Assembly (NCBI GenBank): GCA_949130495.1
Contig: OX422210.1
Span: 496,597,760-496,661,759 of the forward strand
Direction of reading: 5' to 3'
Length of the DNA stretch: 64,000 nt
DNA from: Sambucus nigra
Taxonomy: Eukaryota; Streptophyta; Magnoliopsida; Dipsacales; Adoxaceae
Shown: positions 26,406 to 36,380 of the stretch, one piece after another
Layout: the number at the start of each line of letters is the position of its first letter
Numbering within the stretch: position 1 is the stretch's first letter
Translations under genes and position numbers: made by a program
The notes under the pieces: generated by a model
The model's database searches: none
What the model was told of the DNA's origin: nothing
The model's input: the letters and a program-made list of their open reading frames with translations, nothing else

Positions 26406-29400
26406 ATGGCACCCGAGATGCCACCGCCACCACTTCCCCCGCCGGATGAGGGGGGAAGACCCAGTTCCAGTCAGCCGCCACCTCAGTCTGAGATGGCTGA
26501 TGTGGCGGCAGCCCTAAAGTCCCTGGCAGCAAGCCAACGGATGATGCAGGAGCAATTCACAGCTCTGAGCCAGAACATACTGAGACCACCAGGGGTCTCA
26601 CCTGAGATGATTACTCCGGCAGCAGCCCCAGGACAGCATGAGGCCAGGGGACCACCCCAGGCATCACGCAAAGACCTGCCACCACCTCAGCGGCGCAGGG
26701 ATGTTGCTGACCCCAGGCGTTTACGCCTGGGGAGGCAAGGAAACCCTTGCCCTGAAGACAGGTATGACGATCTGGAGGGGGAGGAGGCCCCAATTGAATG
26801 CTGGGAACCGTATGAGGTCTCCAACAACACTGTGAGACCCCTCCAGGATAGTAGAGGAAAGTACGTGAGACCAAACCCTGATGATCGCCCGAGAGGCTCT
26901 GCTTTTGATCGTCTGAGCAGGGGGTCGGCCTTTGAGAGGCTAGGCCCAGTAAATGACCTGCGGGATAAGTTGTCCAGGTCGAGAAGCGCGGTGAGATCCA
27001 GGAAGGAGGCAGCAGGTGGCCGACCCCGAGGACGAGATGACGGCCAGAGGGAAGTGAACAGTCGACACAGGCCTGCAGTAGAACCCTCCGTCCACCTCGG
27101 AGAGGCGGCAGGGGATAACATCGGCCAGGCCGACCCTGTGAGGCCCTGGAATGACTCAATCCAGCGGTTAGAAGATAAGATTGGCGACATACTGAAGAGC
27201 CGGGACCCTCTTCAGAGGGGATACACCATAGGCTCACCCTTTGTGGCAAAGATAGTCAACTTCCCCACGCCATCGAAGTTCAAGCCTCCTGTGGTCACCC
27301 CAAGATACGATGGGAGCACCAACCCTGTCCACCACGTGGAGATGTATCAATCCGCGGCAGACATATACTCTATCTCAGATGAGATGAGATGTCGTGCCTT
27401 CTCTGGTACCCTGACAGGGGCTGCGCATGTGTGGTACACGTCTCTTCCAAAAAATTCTATTGGAAACTTTAAGCAGTTGGCAGACCTGTTCATCCATAAT
27501 TTCTGCTTTGGGGTGAGGCCACAGAAGAAGACCACACACCTGCTCTATGTTAAGCAGGGAAAGAATGAGACTCTGAGAGACTACATAGCCAGATTCAATA
27601 AAGAGAAGCTGGAGGTGGAAGACTATGAGGAGAGCATAGCTATGACAGCCCTGATTGGAGGGCTCCAAAAGGGGAAGCTACTATGGAAGCTTGCCAAAGA
27701 CCCTCCGAGGACGATGGCCAAGCTGTTGTCTACAGCAGGAAAGGTGATGAACGCCGAAGAGGCGATGGCTGCAAAATATGAGGACGAAAGAGGAGGTGCG
27801 AGTGGGAGTAAATACCCCAAGAAGAACAAAGAGGGGAAGAAGAGAACCATGGATGATAAGTTCGCGGGGTACACCCCTCTGACGGTCAGCCGTGAACAGA
27901 TCCTCAATGAGATAAAGAGTGACAAGACGCTGAAGTGGCCTGAGAAGCTGAGGGCAGCTCCCGGCAAGAGGAATAAGAACCTGTGGTGCGAGTTTCACCA
28001 AGACCACGGCCACGTAACGGACAAATGCTTCACTCTGAAAGATGAGATTGAGAAGATGCTAAAGGAAGGGAAGCTCAGAAAGTACGTCGACAAAGCCGAC
28101 TTCAAGAGGGGCCGAGGGGACGACCCCAGAAAGAAGCGAGTCGATGCCTACAGAGAAGGTCCTCAAAAAAGAGGGGACGACCCTTCTGATGAGGAGGACG
28201 ACCCTGACCTCCTGCCGAGAGACGAACACGGTCCTATCAAGAGGCTCAATATGATCTCGCTTGGTGTAGGAATGATCTCCGGGGGTTTAGCAGGAGGAGG
28301 GTCTGAGGTCGCTGACAGGAAGGCCCATGTCGCGGAGGCTAAGGCAGTAACGAAGATGGTGCACTCAACCTTCCTAGAGGTCAAGTCAGAAAAAAGGAAG
28401 AAGGCTGACATGGACACTTTGATAGTGGGATTTTCAAGGATGGACTTCAAAGGCCTCTTGGCCCCGCATGATGACCCTCTTGTCATCACTACCAGGGTGC
28501 ACGGGTGCGAAGTGCCGAGGATCCTGGTAGATGGGGGCTCATCCGCAGATGTGATGTTTTGGCCATGCTTCAAGGCCTTGGGCCTCAGTCGTGCCAGACT
28601 TGTCCCATACCATCATCCATTGATTGGGTTCAGTGGGGAGAAGGTTCACCCCCTGGGAATATATGAGGCTGATGTCAGGATGGGGGACGAATGGCCGAGG
28701 TGGCTCACCAAGAGGGTCAGTTTCTTTGTGCTGGATGAGCATGTGTTTTCGGCATACAACATCATACTGGGACGTGTGGCCCTCAAGGGGTTTGAAGCTG
28801 TGCCGTCCACAGTCCACCAGATGGTTAAGTTCCCTACCCCTTATGGGGTGGGGGAAGTCCAGGGAGACCAGACGACAGCGAGAGAATGCTACTACAACTC
28901 CGCTGAAGAGAAGGAGGCACACAAGAGGGCTACAGCCACTTACAACATTGATACCCTAGAACCCAGGGATGAGACGAAGCTCAAAAAAGGGGAGGCCGCT
29001 GAGGAGGTAGAACCCATCATCCTCGATGAGGATGACCCGGGAAAAACCGTCCAAGTTGGCAAGTCTCTGAAGCCCAGTATCAAGGAAGACCTCATCAAAC
29101 TGTTGAGGAGAAGGCAAAGCGTCTTCGCTTGGAGTCATGTAGATATGCCAGGGATCGACCCTGAAATCATGTGCCACAAACTCAATGTGGTAGAGGGAGT
29201 GAAGCCGATAAAGCAGAAGAGGAGGATTTACTCTAGAGAGAAGTACGAGGTCATCAGGGATGAGGTTAAAAAATTACAAGACGCTGAGTTTATCAGGGAG
29301 GTCATCTACCCTGAATGGCTGTCCAACGCAGTCATTATCCCAAAAGCCAACGGGAAGTGGCGGATGTGTGTGGACTTCACAGACCTCAACAAGCACTGTC

Positions 29401-31157
29401 CCAAAGATAGATTCCCTCTCCCTCGCATTGACCAGATGGTAGACGCTACCGCAGGCCATGAGCTCATGAGTTTTATGGATGCCTACTCAGGGTATAACCA
29501 GATCTTCATGAACCCTGATGACTCGGAGAGGACTGCCTTCATCACTGACAAGGGGACATACTGCTATAGGGTCATGCCCTTTGGTCTAAAAAATGCGGGG
29601 GCAACGTACCAGCGCCTCGTGAATAAAATGTTCGAAGACCAAATTGGGAAGTCTATGGAGGTCTACGTGGATGACATGCTGACCAAGAGTTTGAAAGCAG
29701 AGGACCATGTGGCAGACCTGGAAAGGACCTTTAATACAATGGACAAATACAAAATGAAGCTCAATCCGGCCAAGTGTGTCTTCGGGGTCGGAGCGGGGAA
29801 ATTCTTGGGGTTCATTGTCAATCAAAGAGGCATCGAGGCCAATCCCGAAAAGATAAAGGCCCTTATTGAGATGAAGACTCCCAAGTCCATTAAAGATGTT
29901 CAGAGGCTCACAGGGAGAGTGGCTGCCTTGAACAGATTTGTGTCAAGGGCTATAGACAGGTGTCTACCATTCTTCAAGATCCTCAGGAAAGCCTTCGAAT
30001 GGAGCGAAGAGTGTGATGAGTCTTTCAAGGAGCTAAAATCATACTTAGGGTCTCCCTTGCTGCTGTCACGACCCGTGCAGGGTGAACGACTTTACGTGTA
30101 CCTTGCTGTCTCAGAGTCCGCTATCAGTGCAACAATCGTAAGAGACGAAGATGGGATACAGAAGCCCGTATATTTCAACAGCAAGGCACTCCAGGGGGCA
30201 GAACAGAGATACCCGAGAATGGAGAAGTTGGCCTATGCCTTGATCCATGCCTCAAGAAAGATGAAACCGTACTTCCAGTCCCATACTATGGTCATCCTCA
30301 TTGACTCTCCTCTTAGGCAGGTCCTACACAAACCTGAAAAATCAGGAAGGCTAATGACCTGGGCTATAGAGCTGGGGGAGTTTGACATTGTGTATCAGCC
30401 TAAGACAGCCATTAAGGGGCAGGCCTTGGCAGACTTCATGGCTGAGTTCACCTGGGAAGGTGATGAGGCCGAGGGTGAGACCCTCGGGAAGGCAGATACA
30501 GAAGATAGACCCGCAGACACACCCGCAGATATGGCTGAGACGAGCACCGCTAGAAGGAAAGTGACTGAAAACGAAGAGGGAAGATACGTCTTTAGACAGG
30601 GGTCCTTCTCTGAGGGAAATTTTTCTGAAGGAAAGACCCCGTGGAGCCTCTTCGTTGACGGGTCCTCCTGTGATAGTGGAAGTGGTGCTGGACTGATACT
30701 ATCAGCACCCGATGGCACAGACGTTGAGTATGCCCTGAGGTTCAATTTCAAAGCCTCCAATAATGAGGCTGAGTATGAGGCCTTGATAGCCGGCCTCTCC
30801 TTGGCCAAATCCCTTAGTGTCGGCCAAGTTTTGGTTCACAGTGATTCAAGGCTGGTGGTGAATCAGATACTAGCAGCCTATGAGGCCAAAGACGAGAGGA
30901 TGGCTAGGTATCTTGATAAGGTGAGGTCATTGCTGGAAAACTTCAAAGAAGTGAAATTCAAGAGGATACCTAGGCTCGACAATGGCCGTGCTGATGCCCT
31001 TGCAAGGTTGGCCTCAGCTACTAGGACAGACATAAGGAGGACAGTCCCGGTAGAAATCTTGCTTCGACCAACTATCGAAGACGTCGAGGGAACACTTCGT
31101 GTTTGCATGAATATTTCTCAAGAACCTTCATGGATGGACCCCCTGATCATACATTAG
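26406..31157 (+). CDS. Gag-protease-RT-RNase H-archaeal RNase H polyprotein (Tat-type)
   Basis: 1,583 codons, open throughout. The N-terminus is proline-rich, followed by an Arg-rich acidic region; the capsid (retrotransposon gag) domain lies around residues 270-440 (AHVWYTSLPKNSIGNF near 338). A CHHC-like finger CEFHQDHGHVTDKC is at 528-541. The aspartic protease has ILVDGGSSADV (D709). RT runs from KWRMCVDFTDLNKHC (near 984) to VYVDDML (D1089, D1090). The first RNase H is degenerate (YVYLAVSES where a catalytic Asp is usual), and an archaeal-type RNase H follows (WSLFVDGSSC, D1418; NNEAEYEALIAGL; HSDSRLVVNQI). Pairing of a decayed first RNase H with a second one is known for Tat elements. 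The frame ends just before the integrase with SWMDPLIIH. Confidence 0.95.
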   Translation: MAPEMPPPPLPPPDEGGRPSSSQPPPQSEMADVAAALKSLAASQRMMQEQFTALSQNILRPPGVSPEMITPAAAPGQHEARGPPQASRKDLPPPQRRRDVADPRRLRLGRQGNPCPEDRYDDLEGEEAPIECWEPYEVSNNTVRPLQDSRGKYVRPNPDDRPRGSAFDRLSRGSAFERLGPVNDLRDKLSRSRSAVRSRKEAAGGRPRGRDDGQREVNSRHRPAVEPSVHLGEAAGDNIGQADPVRPWNDSIQRLEDKIGDILKSRDPLQRGYTIGSPFVAKIVNFPTPSKFKPPVVTPRYDGSTNPVHHVEMYQSAADIYSISDEMRCRAFSGTLTGAAHVWYTSLPKNSIGNFKQLADLFIHNFCFGVRPQKKTTHLLYVKQGKNETLRDYIARFNKEKLEVEDYEESIAMTALIGGLQKGKLLWKLAKDPPRTMAKLLSTAGKVMNAEEAMAAKYEDERGGASGSKYPKKNKEGKKRTMDDKFAGYTPLTVSREQILNEIKSDKTLKWPEKLRAAPGKRNKNLWCEFHQDHGHVTDKCFTLKDEIEKMLKEGKLRKYVDKADFKRGRGDDPRKKRVDAYREGPQKRGDDPSDEEDDPDLLPRDEHGPIKRLNMISLGVGMISGGLAGGGSEVADRKAHVAEAKAVTKMVHSTFLEVKSEKRKKADMDTLIVGFSRMDFKGLLAPHDDPLVITTRVHGCEVPRILVDGGSSADVMFWPCFKALGLSRARLVPYHHPLIGFSGEKVHPLGIYEADVRMGDEWPRWLTKRVSFFVLDEHVFSAYNIILGRVALKGFEAVPSTVHQMVKFPTPYGVGEVQGDQTTARECYYNSAEEKEAHKRATATYNIDTLEPRDETKLKKGEAAEEVEPIILDEDDPGKTVQVGKSLKPSIKEDLIKLLRRRQSVFAWSHVDMPGIDPEIMCHKLNVVEGVKPIKQKRRIYSREKYEVIRDEVKKLQDAEFIREVIYPEWLSNAVIIPKANGKWRMCVDFTDLNKHCPKDRFPLPRIDQMVDATAGHELMSFMDAYSGYNQIFMNPDDSERTAFITDKGTYCYRVMPFGLKNAGATYQRLVNKMFEDQIGKSMEVYVDDMLTKSLKAEDHVADLERTFNTMDKYKMKLNPAKCVFGVGAGKFLGFIVNQRGIEANPEKIKALIEMKTPKSIKDVQRLTGRVAALNRFVSRAIDRCLPFFKILRKAFEWSEECDESFKELKSYLGSPLLLSRPVQGERLYVYLAVSESAISATIVRDEDGIQKPVYFNSKALQGAEQRYPRMEKLAYALIHASRKMKPYFQSHTMVILIDSPLRQVLHKPEKSGRLMTWAIELGEFDIVYQPKTAIKGQALADFMAEFTWEGDEAEGETLGKADTEDRPADTPADMAETSTARRKVTENEEGRYVFRQGSFSEGNFSEGKTPWSLFVDGSSCDSGSGAGLILSAPDGTDVEYALRFNFKASNNEAEYEALIAGLSLAKSLSVGQVLVHSDSRLVVNQILAAYEAKDERMARYLDKVRSLLENFKEVKFKRIPRLDNGRADALARLASATRTDIRRTVPVEILLRPTIEDVEGTLRVCMNISQEPSWMDPLIIH

Positions 31158-31167
31158 AGGGGGAGAG

Positions 31168-32349
31168 ATGCCAGAAGCGAGCCAAGAGAGGAAGAAGCTG
31201 AGATACAGGGCTGCAAAGTTCGCTGTCATCGGAGACACGCTGTACAAAAAGGGGTTTCTGCTCCCCTTACTTAGGTGTGTGCATCCCTCAGAGGTCCCTT
31301 CCATTTTGCAAGACGTACATGAAGGGTTGTGCTCAAGCCATATTGGGGGTAAATCCTTGGCAAAGAGGGTGATCACCCAAGGCTACTGGTGGCCGACCTT
31401 GGGGAAAGATGCTACCGCATATGTTAAAAAGTGTGATAAATGCCAAAGATTTGCTACCATCCCTCACCAACCTCACCAGCCTCTCACCTCCATTACATCC
31501 CCATGGCCGTTCGCAGTATGGGGGATTGATCTGGTAGGACCCTTACCGAGAGCAGTCAATAACTATCGGTTCCTCATCGTAGCAATTTACTACTTTTCAA
31601 AGTGGGTAGAGGCCGAACCGATGGTCACGATCACGGAGCAGAAGACCTTCCAGTTCATCTGGAAGAATGTGATATGCAGATATGGTCTACCCAACACCCT
31701 CATCTCGGATAACGGGACCCAGTTCAAGAATGCCTCTTTACAGAAGTACTGTGAGAGGGTAAGTATCAAACAATTTTTCTCCACCCCAGGCCGACCTCAG
31801 GCCAATGGGCAAACCGAAGTTACGAACAGGACAATCCTAGATGGGATTAAGAAGAGGCTTGAGGAGGCAAAAGGAAGATGGGTCGAGGAGTTATATGCAG
31901 TGTTGTGGGCATACAGGACGACAGTAAGGACCTCTACTGGGGAGACCCCATTCATGTTAGCTTATGGATCAAAAGCAGTCATCCCCACCAAAGTCGAGTT
32001 TCCCACTCATAGGGTCCAAATGTACGACCCCCAGGGAAATACGGAGGAGAGGAGACTTGACCTGGACTTAATTGAGGAAAGAAGGGAGGATGCTGAGATA
32101 AGGCAGGCTTCCTACCAGCAGAGGACCGCAAGGTTTTACAACCAGAGGGTGAAACAGAGGCCAATCGCAGTAGGAGACTTGGTTCTCAAAAAGACTTGGC
32201 AGAAGCCCAATAAGCTCCATCCTAATTGGCACGGCCCCTATAGGGTCACCGATGAAGTTGTCCCTGGGACCTATAGACTAGAAAACCTAGAAGGGGAACC
32301 TTTTTCCAACCCCTGGAATGCGGATCACTTGAAAAAATACTACCAGTAG
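31168..32349 (+). CDS. Integrase of the Tat-type element, in a different frame from gag-pol
   Basis: 393 codons. Zinc-binding residues H51, H58, C89 and C92 (KKCDKCQRF); catalytic D121 (WGIDLVGPLP), D181 (LISDNGTQFKN) and E217 (NGQTEVTNRT); C-terminal region with WHGPYRV and ADHLKKYYQ. The integrase joins element cDNA to the host chromosome. In relatives the integrase continues the polyprotein; here a one-base shift near 31150 (CTGATCATACATTAG) separates it from gag-pol, and the ATG at 31168 is only the first Met after the shift. Open sequence resembling the integrase N-terminus extends a few codons upstream of it. VAIYYFSKW has Tyr where Asp is common. Either the shift is a mutation or it is bypassed by recoding. 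Confidence 0.88.
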   Translation: MPEASQERKKLRYRAAKFAVIGDTLYKKGFLLPLLRCVHPSEVPSILQDVHEGLCSSHIGGKSLAKRVITQGYWWPTLGKDATAYVKKCDKCQRFATIPHQPHQPLTSITSPWPFAVWGIDLVGPLPRAVNNYRFLIVAIYYFSKWVEAEPMVTITEQKTFQFIWKNVICRYGLPNTLISDNGTQFKNASLQKYCERVSIKQFFSTPGRPQANGQTEVTNRTILDGIKKRLEEAKGRWVEELYAVLWAYRTTVRTSTGETPFMLAYGSKAVIPTKVEFPTHRVQMYDPQGNTEERRLDLDLIEERREDAEIRQASYQQRTARFYNQRVKQRPIAVGDLVLKKTWQKPNKLHPNWHGPYRVTDEVVPGTYRLENLEGEPFSNPWNADHLKKYYQ

Positions 32350-32479
32350 TGTTGTAAGGTCTTGATAGGCCATAGTTGTAATAAGCATTGTTTCGACAGA
32401 ACACATGGAAAATTAATGGGAAATATCAGTGTTTCCCTCATCCAGTGGTTATCAGTTCTAGTATGCACGGAAAGAAGTT
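32350..32479 (+). other. Spacer after the integrase
   Basis: 130 bp of non-coding 3' sequence between the integrase stop and the first minisatellite unit. Nothing recognisable. Confidence 0.6.
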
Positions 32480-33850
32480 GAACCCTCGGCTATAATGAGG
32501 ATCAGTGGAGGGGACGACCCCACCACTGTCCTCAAGAAAGACGAGGGTAGACTTTGTTAAAAATCATTAATTTGATTAGTCGAACCCTCGGCTATAATGA
32601 GGATCAGTGGAGGGGACGACCCCACCACTGTCCTCAAGAAAGACGAGGGTAGACTTTGTTAAAAATCATTAATTTGATTAGTCGAACCCTCGGCTATAAT
32701 GAGGATCAGTGGAGGGGACGACCCCACCACTGTCCTCAAGAAAGACGAGGGTAGACTTTGTTAAAAATTATTAATTTGATTAGTCAAACCCTCGGCTATA
32801 ATGAGGATCAGTGGAGGGGACGACCCCACTACTGTCCTCAAGAAAGACGAGGGTAGACTTTGTTAAAAATCATTAATTTGATTAGTCGAACCCTCGGCTA
32901 TAATGAGGATCAGTGGAGGGGATGACCCCACCACTGTCCTCAAGAAAGACGAGGGTAGACTTTGTTAAAAATCATTAATTTGATTAGTTGAACCCTCGGC
33001 TATAATGAGGATCAGTGGAGGGGACGACCCCACCACTGTCCTCAAGAAAGACGAGGGTAGACTTTGTTAAAAATCATTAATTTGATTAGTCGAACCCTCG
33101 GCTATAATGAGGATCAGTGGAGGGGACGACCCCACCACTGTCCTCAAGAAAGACGAGGGTAGACTTTGTTAAAAATCATTAATTTGATTAGTCGAACCCT
33201 CGGCTATAATGAGGATCAGTGGAGGGGACGACCCCACCACTGTCCTCAAGAAAGACGAGGGTAGACTTTGTTAAAAATCATTAATTTGATTAGTTGAACC
33301 CTCGGCTATAATGAGGATCAGTGGAGGGGACGACCCCACCACTGTCCTCAAGAAAGACGAGGGTAGACTTTGTTAAAAATCATTAATTTGATTAGTCGAA
33401 CCCTCGGCTATAATGAGGATCAGTGGAGGGGACGACCCCACCACTGTCCTCAAGAAAGACGAGGGTAGACTTTGTTAAAAATCATTAATTTGATTAGTCG
33501 AACCCTCGGCTATAATGAGGATCAGTGGAGGGGACGACCCCACCACTGTCCTCAAGAAAGACGAGGGTAGACTTTGTTAAAAATCATTAATTTGATTAGT
33601 CGAACCCTCGGCTATAATGAGGATCAGTGGAGGGGACGACCCCACCACTGTCCTCAAGAAAGACGAGGGTAGACTTTATTTAAAAAACCATTAATTTGGT
33701 TAATTGAACCCTCGGCTATAATTAGGACCAGTGGAGGGGACGACCCCTCCACTGTTCTAAAAAAAGACGAGGGTAAGCTGGACCCTCGGCTATAATGAAG
33801 TCAGATGAGGGGACGACCCCTCATTGGTCCTCATTATAGACGAGGGAGGG
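32480..33850 (+). repeat. 102-bp minisatellite with hairpin units, 12 near-identical plus 2 diverged
   Basis: The landmark AACCCTCGGCTATAATGAGG begins at 32481, 32583, 32685, 32787, 32889, 32991, 33093, 33195, 33297, 33399, 33501 and 33603, exactly 102 bp apart. Diverged units start at about 33707 and 33782. Each unit has a GC-rich inverted repeat of about 66 bp and an AT-rich spacer. Arms in order: ACCCTCG, TGAGGA, CAGTGG, GGGG, loop ACGA, CCCC, CCACTG, TCCTCA, CGAGGGT. Tandem repeats in the 3' untranslated part are known in Tat elements (Retand, Ogre) and can seed satellites. It lies between the convergent gag-pol and antisense genes. Confidence 0.96.
33782..33846 (+). other. Best-paired hairpin, terminal minisatellite unit
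   Basis: Arms ACCCTCG (33782-33788), CTATAATGA (33790-33798) and ATGAGGGG (33805-33812), loop ACGA, then CCCCTCAT (33817-33824), TCATTATAG (33831-33839) and CGAGGG (33841-33846). The CTATAATGA/TCATTATAG arm is mostly unpaired in the standard unit, so this copy may be nearer the original inverted repeat. The following 33851-34005 holds nothing recognisable. Confidence 0.75.
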
Positions 33851-34005
33851 GTTAGTAGCATCATCATCAACAAAGAAGCAAGCCATAATAGAACTAAAGA
33901 CAACAAGTATGGAAAGGAAGAGACTGGTATTAATAAAACATAAGTGTTTTACAAGGCCATTAAACAAAAATACAAAAATGAGGGTATGGGCTATAGACAG
34001 CCACC

Positions 34006-36380
34006 CTAAGGGACGACATCAGAAGGAAGAGTCTCAACATCAACTAGGGGGGTCTCTTCAACTATCACGACCGGCTGATCCTCAGATGTGCCGACCCCCT
34101 CAACCTGAACCTGGGACTCCACTTGCGACAGGGCCTCGGCAATCAAGGGGTCATCCAGCTGAACCACCTCAAGAGAAGGGCGGATGGATGACACTGTATC
34201 AGTAAACTTTAGGACGACCCACCGACAGGCCGTCCTAATTCCCCTCTCAAGATACTCAAGACCGAAGCCTTGGAATTCGTCTGAGGCCTTGTAAGCCTCA
34301 ACGGCATCAGCCCCGGCTTTCCGGACAGCTGCTTCAAGGTCGGTCTTGTGCTTGGCTTCCATAGTGACCAGGGCCTCGTCCTTGCCCTTGATCAACAAGT
34401 CCCTGTCCTTGATCAACAAGTCCTTAGCCTGCATATCGGCATCATGCTGCCTCGTCAGCTCATCAAGGACTCTAGCGTGCTCAGTTCTTGTGCTCTCCAG
34501 CTCGGCCCTCGCAGTGTGCAGCTCTGTCCGTAGGTCAGCCTCTTGTTGAATGGCCCTCTCAGCTTCGTGGAATTTTTGTTGGTTCTCAGCCATCCACTTG
34601 GTGGCTGAGGTGAGGGCACAGATGGACTGCAAGAAAAAATGAACATATGTCAAGAGGGGCCGAGGGAACAGTTAATGAAAGAATGAAATTAAAGGTCAGG
34701 GCCAATACCTGAGCAAGGGAGTGCAGACCGTAGTCATACACTTTGGCTGGAGGCATCTTCGCCAAGAACTCGAAGTCGGAGGCCGACGGTGCAGAGAACA
34801 TCGAGGCCTTTGCTGCCCTCAGGTTGGCAATAAGAGATGAGGGATCGGCCCTCAGATGGGATAGATTTTGAGACCAGAAGGCCCCCATGCTTGATGAAGA
34901 GGTTGCCCCCTCAGAGGCCTCGGCCCTGGCCCTCGTCTTAGGGTCAGGACGAGGCTCGACTGGAGCCTCAGGCTCCTTCCTTTTGTGGCTAACAGCTGTC
35001 GGCTCAACAACTGTCGGCCCTGAGGCCCTCGTCTTCTTGGTAGCTTGCTGAGGCTCCTTCCCCTTCTTTTTTGACAAACCAGCAAGTAGGCTTGGAGCAG
35101 TCATTTCCCAGAGGTAGTCTGATGTACCTGCAGGACGATCTGATAAGAGGACGACATGTCAGAAAATGTTCAGAGATAAAGAGAAAACACTTCAAAAATA
35201 AGTAGAGAAGGGAAAATGTTCAGTGTAACTCACATAGATCTGTCAGAGGGCCGACCCTCAGACCAACTTCTTTAAGGAATCGAGGGGTCATCAAATCTTT
35301 GAATTTTGGGATCTCACCCTCTCTCCCTCGTCCCCTCAGATACTCAAAAATATCACTTTCCTCCAGGCTAAGTCCGGGGTCTGACCTAGCCTTCATGGAG
35401 GGATTAGACCATCTGTTAGGAACCCTCGGAGCATCGACAGAAGGGGACGTCTCGGTGGAGCTCTCCCATGCCCCAGATATGAAGAAGAACCTTTTTTTCC
35501 AATCATGATTGGAAGTTTGAGCTACGTGGAGCAGCTTCTTCTCAGACCTTCTCGCCCCTAGATGATAGTATCCGGGCTGCTTAGATGAAGAGGTGATATT
35601 GTAGCAGGCCAAGAAGATGTCGGACGAGGATTCATCAATGAAAGCGTTTTTCCACAAAGAGATGTACCCCAGTATCATCCTCCAAGAGTTGGGTGGAAGT
35701 TGCGAGGGGGAGACGCCAAGAGCCGACAGAATATCTACAATAGCAGGATGGAAGGGAAGTCTAACACCTACTTTGAACATTTGCTCGTAGACTGCAACCT
35801 CTCCCTCTTCTCCCTCAAAAACCCTCTCAGTATCAGAGGGAGCCCTCATAGTTACCCCAGATGGCACTCTGTAAATATGCCTCCATATCAGAAGGTCCCT
35901 ATCCCTAACAGAGGAGGTAAAGGACGAGGCATGGGAGGTATCAACCTCATCATCTGTATCGTCGTCCTCGTCCTCCTCATCACCTGCAGGAGGTCCCTGA
36001 GGAAAAGCCACTTGGAAGGCGTTGGGAGATAGGGTTGTCACAGGGACAGCCTCAGAGGGGATTGTACCCTCAGCCTCTCGGTCTGGGCTAAGGTCGGATG
36101 TGTCCCTTCTACCAGAGGTTCCAGCACCAGTTGGAGAGGAGGCTCTCTCGTCCATTTCACTGGGTTTGGGAGTATCGTCCGGACGAGGAGACGACCCACA
36201 AGACTCAGAGGGTTCAGATGGTCTTATGGTGGCAAGAGGGATGGGAAAGATGGGTCGTACCCAATTAGGGTCGGCCCCTCGTCTCCTCTCTTCCTCTTCC
36301 TCTATTCGTCTGATCTCGGCAAATAGTTTCTCTCTCAAGGATGGGAATTCAGACACTAAGCTGTAGAGCCTCCTAAGCAT
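34006..36380 (-). CDS. Antisense three-exon gene of the Tat-type element (putative plant transposon domain plus coiled coil)
   Basis: Exons 36380-35234, 35139-34709 and 34626-34006. Introns 35140-35233 (GTGAGT...ATCAG) and 34627-34708 (GTATTG...TTGCAG) follow GT-AG, and exon lengths 1147, 431 and 621 sum to 733 codons with no stop inside. Residues 1-40 are basic and acidic, 50-150 low-complexity and acidic (DEEDEDDDTDDE), and 165-310 resemble the plant domain labelled putative gypsy-type transposase (GVRLPFHPAIVDILSALGV, LPPNSWRMILGYISLW). A lysine-rich region follows in exon 2. A long coiled coil in exon 3 has AERAIQQEADLRTELHTARA and repeated DLLIK. Antisense genes at this position are known in Tat relatives such as Grande and Retand; the function is unknown. 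The first in-frame Met after a stop sets the start. Confidence 0.8.
34627..34708 (-). other. Intron 2 of the antisense gene
   Basis: 82 bp, donor CTCAG/GTATTG and acceptor TTCTTGCAG/TCC, phase 0. It contains a stop-rich T-rich stretch typical of plant introns, and removing it joins HSLAQ to SICALTSATKW. Confidence 0.75.
35140..35233 (-). other. Intron 1 of the antisense gene
   Basis: 94 bp, donor CTAT/GTGAGT and acceptor CTTATCAG/ATCG, phase 1. Splicing avoids the stop at 35220 and opens into RPAGTSDYLWEMTAPS. Confidence 0.75.

Noticed and set aside
26611..31108. Many antisense and alternative-frame open stretches over gag-pol (up to 212 codons)
   Set aside because: Shadows of the GC-rich 1,583-codon frame, without splice structure or domains.
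32480..33850. CRISPR-like regular repeats
   Set aside because: Whole 102-bp units are repeated, with no unique spacers, inside a plant retrotransposon.
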